Shown here piece by piece: positions 19,938 to 27,449 of a stretch of DNA of 33,184 nt. A program made the position numbers and the translations under genes. Positions within the stretch are counted from its first letter, which is position 1. Every line of letters begins with the position of its first letter. Below the pieces are notes generated by a model. That model ran no database searches and was not told the DNA's origin. It saw only the letters and a program-made list of their open reading frames with translations. This stretch comes from an uncultured Prevotella sp. (lineage in GTDB: Bacteria; Bacteroidota; Bacteroidia; Bacteroidales; Bacteroidaceae): NCBI GenBank assembly GCA_944319795.1, contig CALUFA010000077.1:1-33184 (forward strand), read 5' to 3'.

Positions 19938-20003
19938 ATGTATAAAAGGTTTTCAGCATGGTGGTGGCGCAGCTCGGGATTGGGACAATCGTGGGTGGCG
20001 TAG
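19938..20003 (+). CDS. trpL: trp leader peptide
   Basis: A 21-codon frame, ATG to TAG, encodes MYKRFSA, then three consecutive Trp (residues 8-10), then RSSGLGQS, Trp19, Val, Ala. Four Trp in 21 residues is far above expectation. It lies directly after a consensus promoter and 25 nt before an intrinsic terminator that precedes trpB. This is the layout of ribosome-mediated attenuation: stalling at Trp codons when Trp-tRNA is scarce would favour read-through. I did not identify a clear antiterminator; the best is GCCGTG (20003-20008) with TACGGC (20047-20052), which would disrupt the terminator. The short frame is inferred as coding from content and position. Confidence 0.85.
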   Translation: MYKRFSAWWWRSSGLGQSWVA

Positions 20004-20027
20004 CCGTGCGGATGAATTAAGAACACT

Positions 20028-20069
20028 AAGCGGACTTGTCGTTACTTACGGCAAGTCCGCTTCAGTTTT
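20028..20069 (+). terminator. attenuator terminator upstream of trpB
   Basis: AAGCGGACTTG (20028-20038) pairs perfectly with CAAGTCCGCTT (20052-20062). Further pairing (T-G, C-G, G-C) extends the stem into the loop. CAGTTTTAAT follows. It is placed between the Trp-rich leader peptide and trpB, so it would stop transcription before trpB when tryptophan is plentiful. Confidence 0.85.
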
Positions 20070-20174
20070 AATACAGCGTTAATACGGAGTTAATAATACG
20101 GCGGACCATCTTGCTTGACAAGAACGCCGGCAACTTAGAATAAGAACATAAACAACTTAAAAATACTTACAATT

Positions 20175-21359
20175 ATGGAGAAACAGAGCTATTCTACGCC
20201 CGTCGGCGGATTCTACGGCGAGTTCGGCGGAGCGTTCGTGCCCGAGGCAGTAAGGGGATGCCTCGGCGAACTGCAAGACTCGTACCTCGGCATCATCGGC
20301 AGCGACGGCTTCAGGCAAGAGTTCCGCGCGCTGCTCAGAGACTACGTAGGCCGCCCCACGCCGCTCTACTTCGCCCGGCGCATGAGCGAGAAGTACGGCT
20401 GCCGCCTCTACCTGAAGCGCGAGGACCTGAACCATACGGGGGCGCACAAGATAAACAACGCCATAGGCCAGGCCCTCATAGCCCGGCGCATGGGCAAGCG
20501 CCACGTAATAGCCGAGACGGGCGCCGGCCAGCACGGAGTGGCCGTGGCGACGGCGTGCGCCCTGCTGGGCATGGACTGCAAGATATTCATGGGCAAGGCC
20601 GACGTGGCGCGCCAGCACGCCAACGTAGAGCGCATGCGCATGCTCGGGGCTGAGGTGGTGGCCGTGGCCGAGGGCAACATGACGCTGAGCCACGCCTGCA
20701 CGGCGGCTATAAGATACTGGTGCGGCAACCCGGCCGACACGTTCTACGCCGTAGGCTCGGCCGTAGGGCCCCACCCCTACCCCGACCTCGTGGCGCGCCT
20801 ACAGAGCGTAATATCCGAGGAACTGAAGGCGCAGCTCGCCGAGAAGACCGGGCGCGACCGCCCCGACTGCCTGATAGCCAGCGTGGGCGGAGGGTCGAAC
20901 GCCGCCGGCACCGTGTTCCACTACGCCGACGACGAGCGCGTGCGCATAGTCCTGGCCGAGGCCGCCGGCGAGGGCCTCGACAGTGGGCGCACCGCGGCCA
21001 CGCTCCACCGCGGCCGGCCGGGCGTACTGCACGGGTCGAGGATACTCGTAATGCAGACCCCCGACGGGCTGACCGACGAGGCTTACACCGTGTCGGCCGG
21101 GCTCGACTATCCCGGCGTAGGCCCCATGCACTGCAACATGGCCGCCGCAGGGCGCTGCGAGATAGTGGCCGTAGACGACGGCGAGGCCATACGCGCCGGA
21201 TACGAGCTGACGCGCCTCGAGGGCATAATACCAGCGATAGAGAGCGCCCACGCCGTTGCCGCCCTCGGCAAGGTGAAATTCAACGGCGGCGACGACGTAG
21301 TAGTGCTGACCGTAAGCGGGCGCGGCGACAAGGACGTCGAGACGTATTTGCGGTTTTGA
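20175..21359 (+). CDS. trpB: tryptophan synthase beta chain
   Basis: The 394-residue protein belongs to the TrpB1 class. PLP-lysine Lys92 lies in KREDLNHTGAHKINNA, catalytic Glu114 in ETGAGQHGVA, and the PLP phosphate-binding loop VGGGSNA is at 237-243. It joins indole and serine to make tryptophan, normally in complex with TrpA. No trpA or other trp gene follows; an intergenic repeat island begins exactly at its stop codon, so here trpB is alone. In many Bacteroidales trpB leads a longer trp operon, so the operon may have been split. Expression is probably controlled by the upstream leader-peptide attenuator. The 171-nt leader between terminator and promoter supports the ATG start at 20175. 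Confidence 0.97.
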   Translation: MEKQSYSTPVGGFYGEFGGAFVPEAVRGCLGELQDSYLGIIGSDGFRQEFRALLRDYVGRPTPLYFARRMSEKYGCRLYLKREDLNHTGAHKINNAIGQALIARRMGKRHVIAETGAGQHGVAVATACALLGMDCKIFMGKADVARQHANVERMRMLGAEVVAVAEGNMTLSHACTAAIRYWCGNPADTFYAVGSAVGPHPYPDLVARLQSVISEELKAQLAEKTGRDRPDCLIASVGGGSNAAGTVFHYADDERVRIVLAEAAGEGLDSGRTAATLHRGRPGVLHGSRILVMQTPDGLTDEAYTVSAGLDYPGVGPMHCNMAAAGRCEIVAVDDGEAIRAGYELTRLEGIIPAIESAHAVAALGKVKFNGGDDVVVLTVSGRGDKDVETYLRF

Positions 21360-21624
21360 GGGTTGTGGGGTTATGGGGTTATGGGGTTTTGCGGTTGTGG
21401 GGTTTTGCGGTTGTGAGGTTTTGCGGTTGTGAGGTTATGCGGTTGTGAGGTTATGCGGTTTACGGTTATTGGGTTTACGGTTATTGGGTTTACGGTTGTG
21501 GGATTATTGGGTTATACGGTTATTGGGTTATACGGTTATTGGGTTTACGGTTATTGGGTTATACGGTTATTGGGTCTACGGTTGTGGGATTATTGGGTTA
21601 TACGGTTATTGGGTTATACGGTAA
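21348..21624 (+). repeat. GGTT-octamer tandem repeat, left wing of composite palindrome A
   Basis: Positions run as words of the form GGTTATGC, GGTTTTGC, GGTTGTGA, GGTTTAC, GGTTATTG and GGTTATAC, mostly 8 nt with some 7-nt units. The block starts within the last codons of trpB (TTGCGGTTTTGA). No stop codons occur in some frames, creating false open frames. The mirror-image block lies at 21867-22108. Confidence 0.85.
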
Positions 21625-21674
21625 CATTACATGAGTCCGGCATAAAGATTTAAAAAGTAATGTCGGCATGTTGG

Positions 21675-21811
21675 ATTTAAGCAGTCTGTTGCATTCTGTC
21701 ATTCCGGGCTGGGACCCGGAATCCAGCATATTCAATCAAGTTTTTGTAAATGATGTTTACTGGATTCCGGGTCTCGGCCCGGAATGACAGAATGCAACAG
21801 ACTGCTTAAAT
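21675..21811. repeat. palindromic core element, copy A
   Basis: Arms 21675-21726 and 21760-21811 are complementary except for two G-T pairs, with a 33-nt loop. Each arm contains ATTCCGGG and CCCGGAAT, so it can also fold alone. The arm end is TTTAAGCAGTCTG. The same core occurs at 23847, 25279 and 31045. It is a non-coding, MITE-like or REP-like element; no transposase is nearby. Confidence 0.85.
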
Positions 21812-21866
21812 TTTACATTTAGATTAGAAATGATTTAATTTTCTTAATTCTTATGCCGAACTTGTG

Positions 21867-22108
21867 TATAACCCAATAACCCCATAACCGTATAACCGCA
21901 AAAAACATAACCGCAAAACCCAATAACCCAATAACCCAATAACCGTATAACCGCAAAACCCAATAACCGTATAACCCCATAACCGTATAACCGCAAAACC
22001 CAATAACCGTATAACCCAATAACCGTATAACCCAATAACCGTATAACCAATAACCGTATAACCAATAACCGTATAACCCCATAACCGCAAAAAAACATAA
22101 CCGCAAAT
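21867..22108 (-). repeat. GGTT-octamer tandem repeat, right wing (inverted)
   Basis: The + strand reads AACCCAATAACCGTAT and variants, the reverse complement of the left wing. Even the short unique stretches between wings and core are related across the centre (GTCCGGCATAAAG at 21636 against CTTATGCCGAAC at 21850). The whole 21348-22108 segment is one imperfect palindrome of about 760 bp. Confidence 0.85.
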
Positions 22109-22190
22109 ACGGCATATTGCCGTTCAGTATGCCGCATTTCGCGTTGTAAAAGGCGGCGTATCGCGGGGCGGAAGGAGGCAAACGGGAGAG

Positions 22191-22569
22191 TGTGGAAAAA
22201 GGTGTTGATAAGTGTGTTGATAAGCGGTGGGTTGTCAACCGAAAGCGGCGGGCCGACGGCACGGGGGTGGATATCAACAGGGTTGTTAAAGGAAAATAAG
22301 CAAGTTTTCAACGGTTTGATGGCCGAAAAATATATAAACTTATTAATTTTGCAGTCCGGCGGGCTATTGTGGACAACCGGCGTTAATGCCTGAAAGTCAG
22401 CGTGAAGATATTAAACTTTAGTGTTGACAACCATCGGCATTGTGTTTATAACTTAACCGCAAAGGATTTTCGGTGGAAGTTATCAACAAATCCACGGCAT
22501 ATCATAAGTGTTCATCCTGTTTTTTTAAAAGAAAGGAAAAAAGGATAATTATATTTATGCTGTGGAAAA
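22191..22569. other. cluster of DnaA-box-like nonamers, candidate replication origin
   Basis: TGTTGATAA occurs at 22203 and 22215 and its complement TTATCAACA at 22480. One-mismatch relatives of TGTTGATAA or TGTGGATAA occur at 22191 (TGTGGAAAA), 22271 (ATATCAACA), 22368 (TGTGGACAA), 22422 (TGTTGACAA), 22443 (TGTTTATAA) and 22561 (TGTGGAAAA). A looser match is at 22232. They surround an AT-rich stretch at 22326-22351 (AAAAATATATAAACTTATTA) that could unwind. This is the pattern of a bacterial oriC. There is no gene here. A chance cluster or another DnaA-regulated region remains possible. Confidence 0.5.
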
Positions 22570-22618
22570 GACGGGCCTATTGGGCTGATAGGGCTAATAA
22601 GCTGATAAGCCCTGTGTG

Positions 22619-22710
22619 CTTGTCTGCTGACAGCTTGTCTGCTTGTCTGCTGACAGCTTGTTTGCTTGTCTGCTGATGACTTGTCTGCTTGTCTGCTGAC
22701 AGCTTGTCTG
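22619..22710 (+). repeat. 23-bp tandem repeat upstream of nadA
   Basis: The unit is CTTGTCTG followed by CTTGTCTGCTGACAG. Full units lie at 22634-22656, 22657-22679 (with changes) and 22680-22702, flanked by a 15-nt partial unit at 22619 and an 8-nt one at 22703. It ends 20 nt before the nadA start, so it would be in the nadA 5' UTR or promoter. Confidence 0.85.
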
Positions 22711-22730
22711 TTTTTTAAAAAGATAAAACA

Positions 22731-23702
22731 ATGAAGGAAGAATGGAAACTGAAGGGCTGCATCGACCAGCCCGCGCCCGAGGGCGTTGACCTCGCGGCCG
22801 AGATTCGCAGGATGTGCAAGGAGAAGGACGCCGTGGTAATGGCGCATTATTATACGGACGGCGCGGTGCAGGACGTGGCCGACTTCATAGGCGACTCGCT
22901 GGCGCTGGCGCGCAAGGCTGCCGAGACCGAGGCTAAGGTGATAGTGATGTGCGGCGTGCACTTCATGGCCGAGACGTGCAGCCTGCTGTGCCCGGACAAG
23001 ACGGTGCTCTGCCCCGACCTTAACGCCGGATGCTCGCTGGCCGACTCGTGCCGGGCGGAGGACTTGGCCGAGTTCAAGCGTGGGCACGAGGGCTACACCG
23101 TCGTGAGCTACGTGAACACTACGGCGGCCGTGAAGGCGCTGACCGACGTCGTGGTTACGAGCGGCAACGCCGAGCGGATAATACGCCGGCTGCCGGAGGA
23201 CGCGAAGATAATATTCGGCCCCGACCGCCACTTGGGCGACTACGTGAACGCCGTTACTGGCCGCAACATGCTGCTGTGGCAGGGCGGTTGCCATGTGCAC
23301 GGCCGATTCTCGGCCGGTGCCGTAAGGCGGCTTAAGGCGGCGAGGCCCGACGCCGTGGTGATGGCCCACTTGGAGTGCTCGGCCGACGTGCTGGCCTTGG
23401 CCGACGTGAAGGGCTCTACGGCCGTGATGCTGAAGCATGCCGAGGAGCATCCCGACCGCGCGTACATCGTGGCCACCGAGGCCGGCATCCTGCACGAGAT
23501 GCGCAAGCGTTGCCCGTCGACGGAGTTCATACCCGTGCCGCCCGAGGGCGGTGGCGCGTGCAACGTGTGCGAGTATATGAAGCTGAACACGCTGCTCAAG
23601 GTGTATAACACGCTTAAGTACGGCTGGCCGGTGGTAAGCGTGCCCGACGACATAGCGCGGCAGGCCGTGAAGCCGATAAAGAGAATGTTGGAACTTTCTT
23701 AA
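22731..23702 (+). CDS. nadA: quinolinate synthase NadA
   Basis: The 323-residue protein matches NadA throughout. It condenses iminoaspartate with dihydroxyacetone phosphate to quinolinate, the NAD precursor, using a [4Fe-4S] cluster. Motifs: VVMAHYYTDGAVQDVADFIGDSLALA (residues 35-60), LNAGCSLADSC with Cys101, AHLECSAD with Cys216, and GGACNVCEYMKLNTL with Cys280 (Cys277 nearby). These Cys are the expected cluster ligands. TEAGILHEM is a substrate-binding segment. No nadB or nadC is adjacent. The start at 22731 follows an A-rich stretch and gives the normal N-terminus. Its stop codon is the first base triplet of a GCATAAT repeat block. Confidence 0.97.
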   Translation: MKEEWKLKGCIDQPAPEGVDLAAEIRRMCKEKDAVVMAHYYTDGAVQDVADFIGDSLALARKAAETEAKVIVMCGVHFMAETCSLLCPDKTVLCPDLNAGCSLADSCRAEDLAEFKRGHEGYTVVSYVNTTAAVKALTDVVVTSGNAERIIRRLPEDAKIIFGPDRHLGDYVNAVTGRNMLLWQGGCHVHGRFSAGAVRRLKAARPDAVVMAHLECSADVLALADVKGSTAVMLKHAEEHPDRAYIVATEAGILHEMRKRCPSTEFIPVPPEGGGACNVCEYMKLNTLLKVYNTLKYGWPVVSVPDDIARQAVKPIKRMLELS

Positions 23703-23817
23703 TGCATAATTTTTCAATGCATAATTCTTCAATGCATAATTCATAATGCATAATTCATAATGCATAATTCATAATGCATAATTCATAATGCATAATTCAT
23801 AATGCATAATGCATAAT
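23700..23817 (+). repeat. GCATAATTCATAAT tandem repeat, left wing of palindrome B
   Basis: Repeats of AATGCATAATTC and AATTCATAATGC begin at the nadA stop codon (TTAATGCATAAT) and run for about 118 bp. The inverse of this pattern lies at 24007-24105, on the other side of core B. Positions 23818-23846 are the short unique link to the core. Confidence 0.85.
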
Positions 23818-23846
23818 AAGAAAATCCGCATTTGGCCAAATGATTC

Positions 23847-24000
23847 CACCTTCAATTAAGCAGTCTGTCGCATTCCGTCATTCCGGGCCGGGACCCGGAA
23901 TCCAGTATAATACAACTTCTTTACTATAAAATGGATTTTTTTTGGATTCCGGGTCCCGGCCCGGAATGACGGAATGCGACAGACTGCTTAATTGAGGGTG
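23847..24000. repeat. palindromic core element, copy B
   Basis: Arms 23847-23904 and 23943-24000 are complementary with one mismatch near the outer end; the loop is 38 nt. The arm contains AAGCAGTCTGTCGCATTCC, then GTCATTCCGGG. Relative to copy A the arm has T-to-C changes matched by A-to-G changes in the other arm. Confidence 0.88.
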
Positions 24001-24006
24001 AAGGAA

Positions 24007-24105
24007 ATTATTCATTATACATTGAAAGAATTATTCATTATGCATTATGCATTGAAAAAATTATGCATTGGAAAATTATGAATTGTGCATTATGAATTAT
24101 GCATT
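24007..24105 (-). repeat. right wing of palindrome B (inverted GCATAAT repeat)
   Basis: The block reads ATTATTCATTATACATTG and later ATTATGCATTGAAAAAATT, the reverse complement of the left-wing units. It ends 8 nt before the ATG of the following glycosyltransferase gene and leaves an in-frame upstream ATG that should not be taken as the start. Confidence 0.8.
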
Positions 24106-24112
24106 AAAAAAA

Positions 24113-25222
24113 ATGAGGATACTGTTGATTGGCGACGCCAGTTTCGTTCATGCCACGCTGCGCCGGGGGTTGGCCGAGCGCGGCCACGACGTTGTGCTGA
24201 TGTCTGACGGTAACGGGTGGCACGACTCTCCGCGCGACATCGACCTGCGGCGCGACATGAGACGGGGAAAGTTGGGCGGACTGGGCGTAGTGCTCACCCT
24301 GCTGCGCAACCTGCCGAGGCTCGTAGGCAACGACGTTGTGCACATACACAATTACCAGTTCGTGCCGCTGATGCCGCGTTGGAACACGTTGCTGCTGCGC
24401 TTCCTAAAGCGCTTCAACCGCTGCGTGGTGAAGGGGTGCTACGGCGACGACCCTCAGGTGCTTGAGATGCAGCTTAAGGGCGTGCCGAGGTATTCCGACA
24501 TGTATTGGGGCGGGTCGGTGCGCAACGCCGTTGAGAACCGCCCGAGGCTGGCCGAGCAGCGGCTGCCCGAGTTCGTGGCCTGCTGGCGCGAGTCGTCGTT
24601 GAAGGCCGACGCTCTGCTGCCCTGCCTTTACGAGTATTGGCTGGCCTACGACGTAGAGCCTTTCCGCGCCAAGCTGCGCTACATGCCGCTGCCGGTGCGC
24701 ATTCCGGATGTTGCGCGGGTTAAGGGCACGGGGGCCAAGGTGAAGGTGCTCGTAGGTGTGCAGAGCAAGCGCGAGTATATGAAGGGGGCCACGAAGATTG
24801 CCGGGATGGTAAGCGAGGTTGCTCGCCGCCATCCCGGGCGGTTGGACGTAAGGTATGTCGAGGACGTGCCCTACGGCGAGTATTGCGCCCTGCTTGAGGC
24901 CTGCGACGTGCTTGTAGACCAGTTTTACAGCTATACTCCGTCGATGAACTCTCTTGCGGCAATGGCCCGTGGCACGGTTGTCATAGGCGGCGGCGAGGAG
25001 GAGTATTACAGGTTTATCGGCGAGGACGTGCTCCGCCCGATAATCAACGTCAGTCCGGAGAAGAGCTTCGACGACAACGTGGCCGCGATAGAGCGCGCCC
25101 TTACGGCTCCGGGCGGCGTAGAGAGCCTGTCGCGCCAGAGCATAGAGTTCGTAAGGAAATATCATGATTACAGGCTCGTTGCCGCCGAGTGCGAGCGGAT
25201 TTACAGCGGCTTATTGGGCTGA
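24113..25222 (+). CDS. glycosyltransferase (GT-B fold, GT4-like)
   Basis: I place the start at 24113 (MRILLIGDASF), because the in-frame extension to 24068 is translated from the GCATAAT repeat. The 369-residue protein begins with a GT-B strand-loop (ILLIGDASFVHATLRRGLAERGHDV), followed by VVHIHNYQFVPL. A second nucleotide-sugar-binding half includes VLVGVQSKREYMKGA and CDVLVDQFYSYTPSMNSLAAMARGTVVIGG. It resembles family 1/4 retaining transferases but lacks a classic EX7E, so the assignment is fold-level. It probably acts in surface polysaccharide or LPS synthesis, like the convergent glycosyltransferase cluster to its right. Donor and acceptor are unknown. Confidence 0.8.
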   Translation: MRILLIGDASFVHATLRRGLAERGHDVVLMSDGNGWHDSPRDIDLRRDMRRGKLGGLGVVLTLLRNLPRLVGNDVVHIHNYQFVPLMPRWNTLLLRFLKRFNRCVVKGCYGDDPQVLEMQLKGVPRYSDMYWGGSVRNAVENRPRLAEQRLPEFVACWRESSLKADALLPCLYEYWLAYDVEPFRAKLRYMPLPVRIPDVARVKGTGAKVKVLVGVQSKREYMKGATKIAGMVSEVARRHPGRLDVRYVEDVPYGEYCALLEACDVLVDQFYSYTPSMNSLAAMARGTVVIGGGEEEYYRFIGEDVLRPIINVSPEKSFDDNVAAIERALTAPGGVESLSRQSIEFVRKYHDYRLVAAECERIYSGLLG

Positions 25223-25278
25223 TAGGGATTTTAGTTTGTATGGATATCCGTAATAAGGCAACTGGTTCCACCCTCTTT

Positions 25279-25413
25279 TAAGAAGTCGGTAGCATATTGT
25301 CATTCCGGGCCGGGACCCGGAATCCAATGTATGCATCCTCGTTATATAATTATATGGGTGTTTTCTGGATTCCGGGTCCCGGCCCGGAATGACAATATGC
25401 TACCGACTTCTTA
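25279..25413. repeat. palindromic core element, copy C
   Basis: Arms starting TAAGAAGTCGGTAGCATA (25279) and ending TATGCTACCGACTTCTTA (25413) are perfectly complementary, each containing GTCATTCCGGG and CCCGGAATCCA. It lies between two convergent genes (stops at 25222 and 25459), where such a hairpin could end both transcripts. Its ends match copy D more than A and B. Confidence 0.88.
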
Positions 25414-25458
25414 CGGTTTAGAATGGATTCCTTTTCATTATACCGAACTAACGTTATT

Positions 25459-26541
25459 TTACCATCCTTCAAGGAATTTCCTCTTCCATTCTTCCATTAT
25501 CTTTTCTTTGCCGAACCTTCCGGCCGCCGCCGGGGCGTTGGCGCCGTATTCGGCCCTCAGCCGTTCGTCGCCGGCCATGCGGCTTAGTGCCCGGGCGAAG
25601 GCCGCCGTGTCGCCCTGCGGCGTTATAATGCCGTTGTGGCCGTTGCGAATGATGTCGCGCGCGCCGTACTTGAAGTCGGTCACCACCGAGGGCAGTCCGG
25701 CGGCCTGCGCCTCGATGAGCGTCATGGGCAGTCCCTCGTAGCGCGACGTCATAAGGTGCAGGCTGTAGTCGGCGTAGCGTTCGGTCATTTCCTCGCAGCG
25801 CCCTTTCAGTGTTACGCTGCCGTCGAGTCCGAGCGCCGTTATCCGCCGTTGCAGGCTTGCGTGCAGCGGGCCAGCGCCGTATATGTCGAGCCGCCAGCCC
25901 GTGGTGTCGGCCGCCGCGGCCTTCCAGCAGTCTATCATTATGTCGAAGCCTTTCTGCTCTTCGAGCCTTCCTACGGCTACGGCTCGCTTCACCGAGTAGT
26001 CGGCCGCGCGCCTTTCGGGCTGGTAGACGAAGTTTGGTATCACTTCCACCCTCTTGGCCCGTTTGTATTCACGGGCGTCGCCTTCGGTTAGGCATACTAC
26101 GGCGTCGGCCTTCAGTTCGGTCAGGAAGAACATTCGGTGGTAAGGGGTAAAGCTCCTTGCCGAGTGCGACTCGTATATTTTCCTTGCCCTTCCGTGGTAG
26201 AAGGGCAGCAGCAGGGCGCCGAGCGCGGTGGTGAAGAATATTATGTCGGGGTCGAGGCTTTTTAGCGTTCTGTTTAACCTCCGGGCGGCCTTAACGAGCG
26301 TTGCCGCGCGGTTGGCGGTTGTGGCTATCGGGCCTGCGCCCTTGGCTGCCATCGGCACGTCGAGGAACACCAGTCTTACGCTGCCGTCGAGGGGGTACGT
26401 TTGCCTCGGCGTGTCGCGGTAGACCGATACGAGCGTAACCTCGTGGCCCCACTCCGAGGCCATTACGTTGGCCTTTTCGGACACTATGCGTTCAACTCCG
26501 CCGTTCACGTAGTAGTCTTCAACGATGTAGGCTATCTTCAT
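25459..26541 (-). CDS. glycosyltransferase family 4
   Basis: The start is ATG at 26541 (MKIAYIVEDYYVNGGVERIV), overlapping the upstream gene's stop by ATGA; the longer open frame to 26988 is a shadow of the GT2 gene. The 360-residue protein has the GT4 N-terminal loop GGVERIVSEKANVMASEWGHEVTLVS. VGRLEEQKGFDIMIDCW opens the donor-binding half. The EX7E motif is in SRYEGLPMTLIEAQAAGLPSVV. It is a retaining transferase using a nucleotide sugar, probably on an LPS, capsule or O-glycan chain. It is the last gene of a three-transferase run. Confidence 0.93.
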   Translation of the reverse strand: MKIAYIVEDYYVNGGVERIVSEKANVMASEWGHEVTLVSVYRDTPRQTYPLDGSVRLVFLDVPMAAKGAGPIATTANRAATLVKAARRLNRTLKSLDPDIIFFTTALGALLLPFYHGRARKIYESHSARSFTPYHRMFFLTELKADAVVCLTEGDAREYKRAKRVEVIPNFVYQPERRAADYSVKRAVAVGRLEEQKGFDIMIDCWKAAAADTTGWRLDIYGAGPLHASLQRRITALGLDGSVTLKGRCEEMTERYADYSLHLMTSRYEGLPMTLIEAQAAGLPSVVTDFKYGARDIIRNGHNGIITPQGDTAAFARALSRMAGDERLRAEYGANAPAAAGRFGKEKIMEEWKRKFLEGW

Positions 26542-27449
26542 TTCCGTGTCAGTAGTTTGAATATCTTGCACGACAGCCTGAGCCCCAGTGTGTCGAGCAT
26601 CAGGGCTTTCAGCCAGTCCTTGCCCCCGGCGTAGCGGCCCGGGGCTATGCGCTGCGGCTTGAGCGTCAGCTTGCCCGTGGCGCGGTAGGCGTATAGCTGT
26701 GATGTGAACATGTTGAGATACAGCCTGTGCCAGCGCCTTTGGCGCGTGTCGATGCCGAGCCCGGCTACGAGCGCCGTCTGCGCGGCGAGCAGCGCCGTTA
26801 GTCCGCTGCGCGTGCCGTCGGCTGCTATCCCGGCGTCGTTGCGGCGGTAGTAGTACAGGCCGTTGCCGGTTGTGGCTATCTTCGGGCCGAGCCTTACGAG
26901 GGCGGCTACGGCGTAGACGTCTTCGTATGTCTTGCCCAATGGGAACCTTACCGTGGCGAACAGGCCGCGGCGGTATATCTTGTTCCACGCCCAGCAGTGC
27001 TCAAGCCCGTAGGCCGCGAGCCAGTCGAGCGGGTCGGCGTATTCGGCCGTGCCGGGGTTGAACAGCCGTTCGTCGGCCGTGCCGGGATTCTGGAGCACGG
27101 GGTATTCTATAATGTCGTATTCGGGGTGCCGGCCAAGTGTTTCCAACAGTATGGCGTATGTGTTTTCCTTAACGTAGTCGTCGCTGTCGACGAAGGTTAC
27201 GTATTCGCCCCGCGCGCGCTCCAATCCGTAGTTGCGCGCCGATGAGAGTCCGCCGTTGGGCTTGTGGCAGGCCGTTATGCGCGCGTCTTTTTCAGCCCAG
27301 CCGTCGGCCAGGGCGGCGCTGCCGTCGGTCGAGCCGTCGTCGACGAGCAGTATCTCGCAGTCGCCTACGCCTTGGCCGAGCACGCTGGCCACGCACTTGC
27401 CGAGCGTCGCCTCGACGTTGTAGACGGGTATGATTATGCTTAGTTTCAT
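26538..27449 (-). CDS. glycosyltransferase family 2
   Basis: The 303-residue protein has a typical GT-A start, KLSIIIPVYNVEATLGKCVASVLGQ. CEILLVDDGSTDGS binds the nucleotide, and FVDSDDYV (residues 87-93) contains the DxD metal site. The acceptor region includes WAWNKIYRR and KTYEDVYAVA, as in many cell-surface GT2 enzymes. No membrane segment is evident. It overlaps the next gene by 4 nt (ATGA) and is itself overlapped by the upstream one, so the three transferases are translationally coupled. Confidence 0.95.
   Translation of the reverse strand: MKLSIIIPVYNVEATLGKCVASVLGQGVGDCEILLVDDGSTDGSAALADGWAEKDARITACHKPNGGLSSARNYGLERARGEYVTFVDSDDYVKENTYAILLETLGRHPEYDIIEYPVLQNPGTADERLFNPGTAEYADPLDWLAAYGLEHCWAWNKIYRRGLFATVRFPLGKTYEDVYAVAALVRLGPKIATTGNGLYYYRRNDAGIAADGTRSGLTALLAAQTALVAGLGIDTRQRRWHRLYLNMFTSQLYAYRATGKLTLKPQRIAPGRYAGGKDWLKALMLDTLGLRLSCKIFKLLTRK

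Noticed and set aside
21429-22277. Open frames with Gly-Tyr-Trp-Val-Ile-rich repeated peptides on both strands
   Set aside because: They come from the 8-nt GGTT repeats, which lack stops in several frames; no start context or conserved domain.
24068-24112. Upstream ATG adding 15 residues to the + strand glycosyltransferase
   Set aside because: Those codons are GCATAAT repeat sequence; the GT-B fold starts at MRILLIGD.
26542-26988. 149-residue N-terminal extension of the GT4 gene
   Set aside because: The extension overlaps the GT2 gene in another frame and has shadow composition; MKIAYIVEDYY is the family N-terminus and gives an ATGA overlap.
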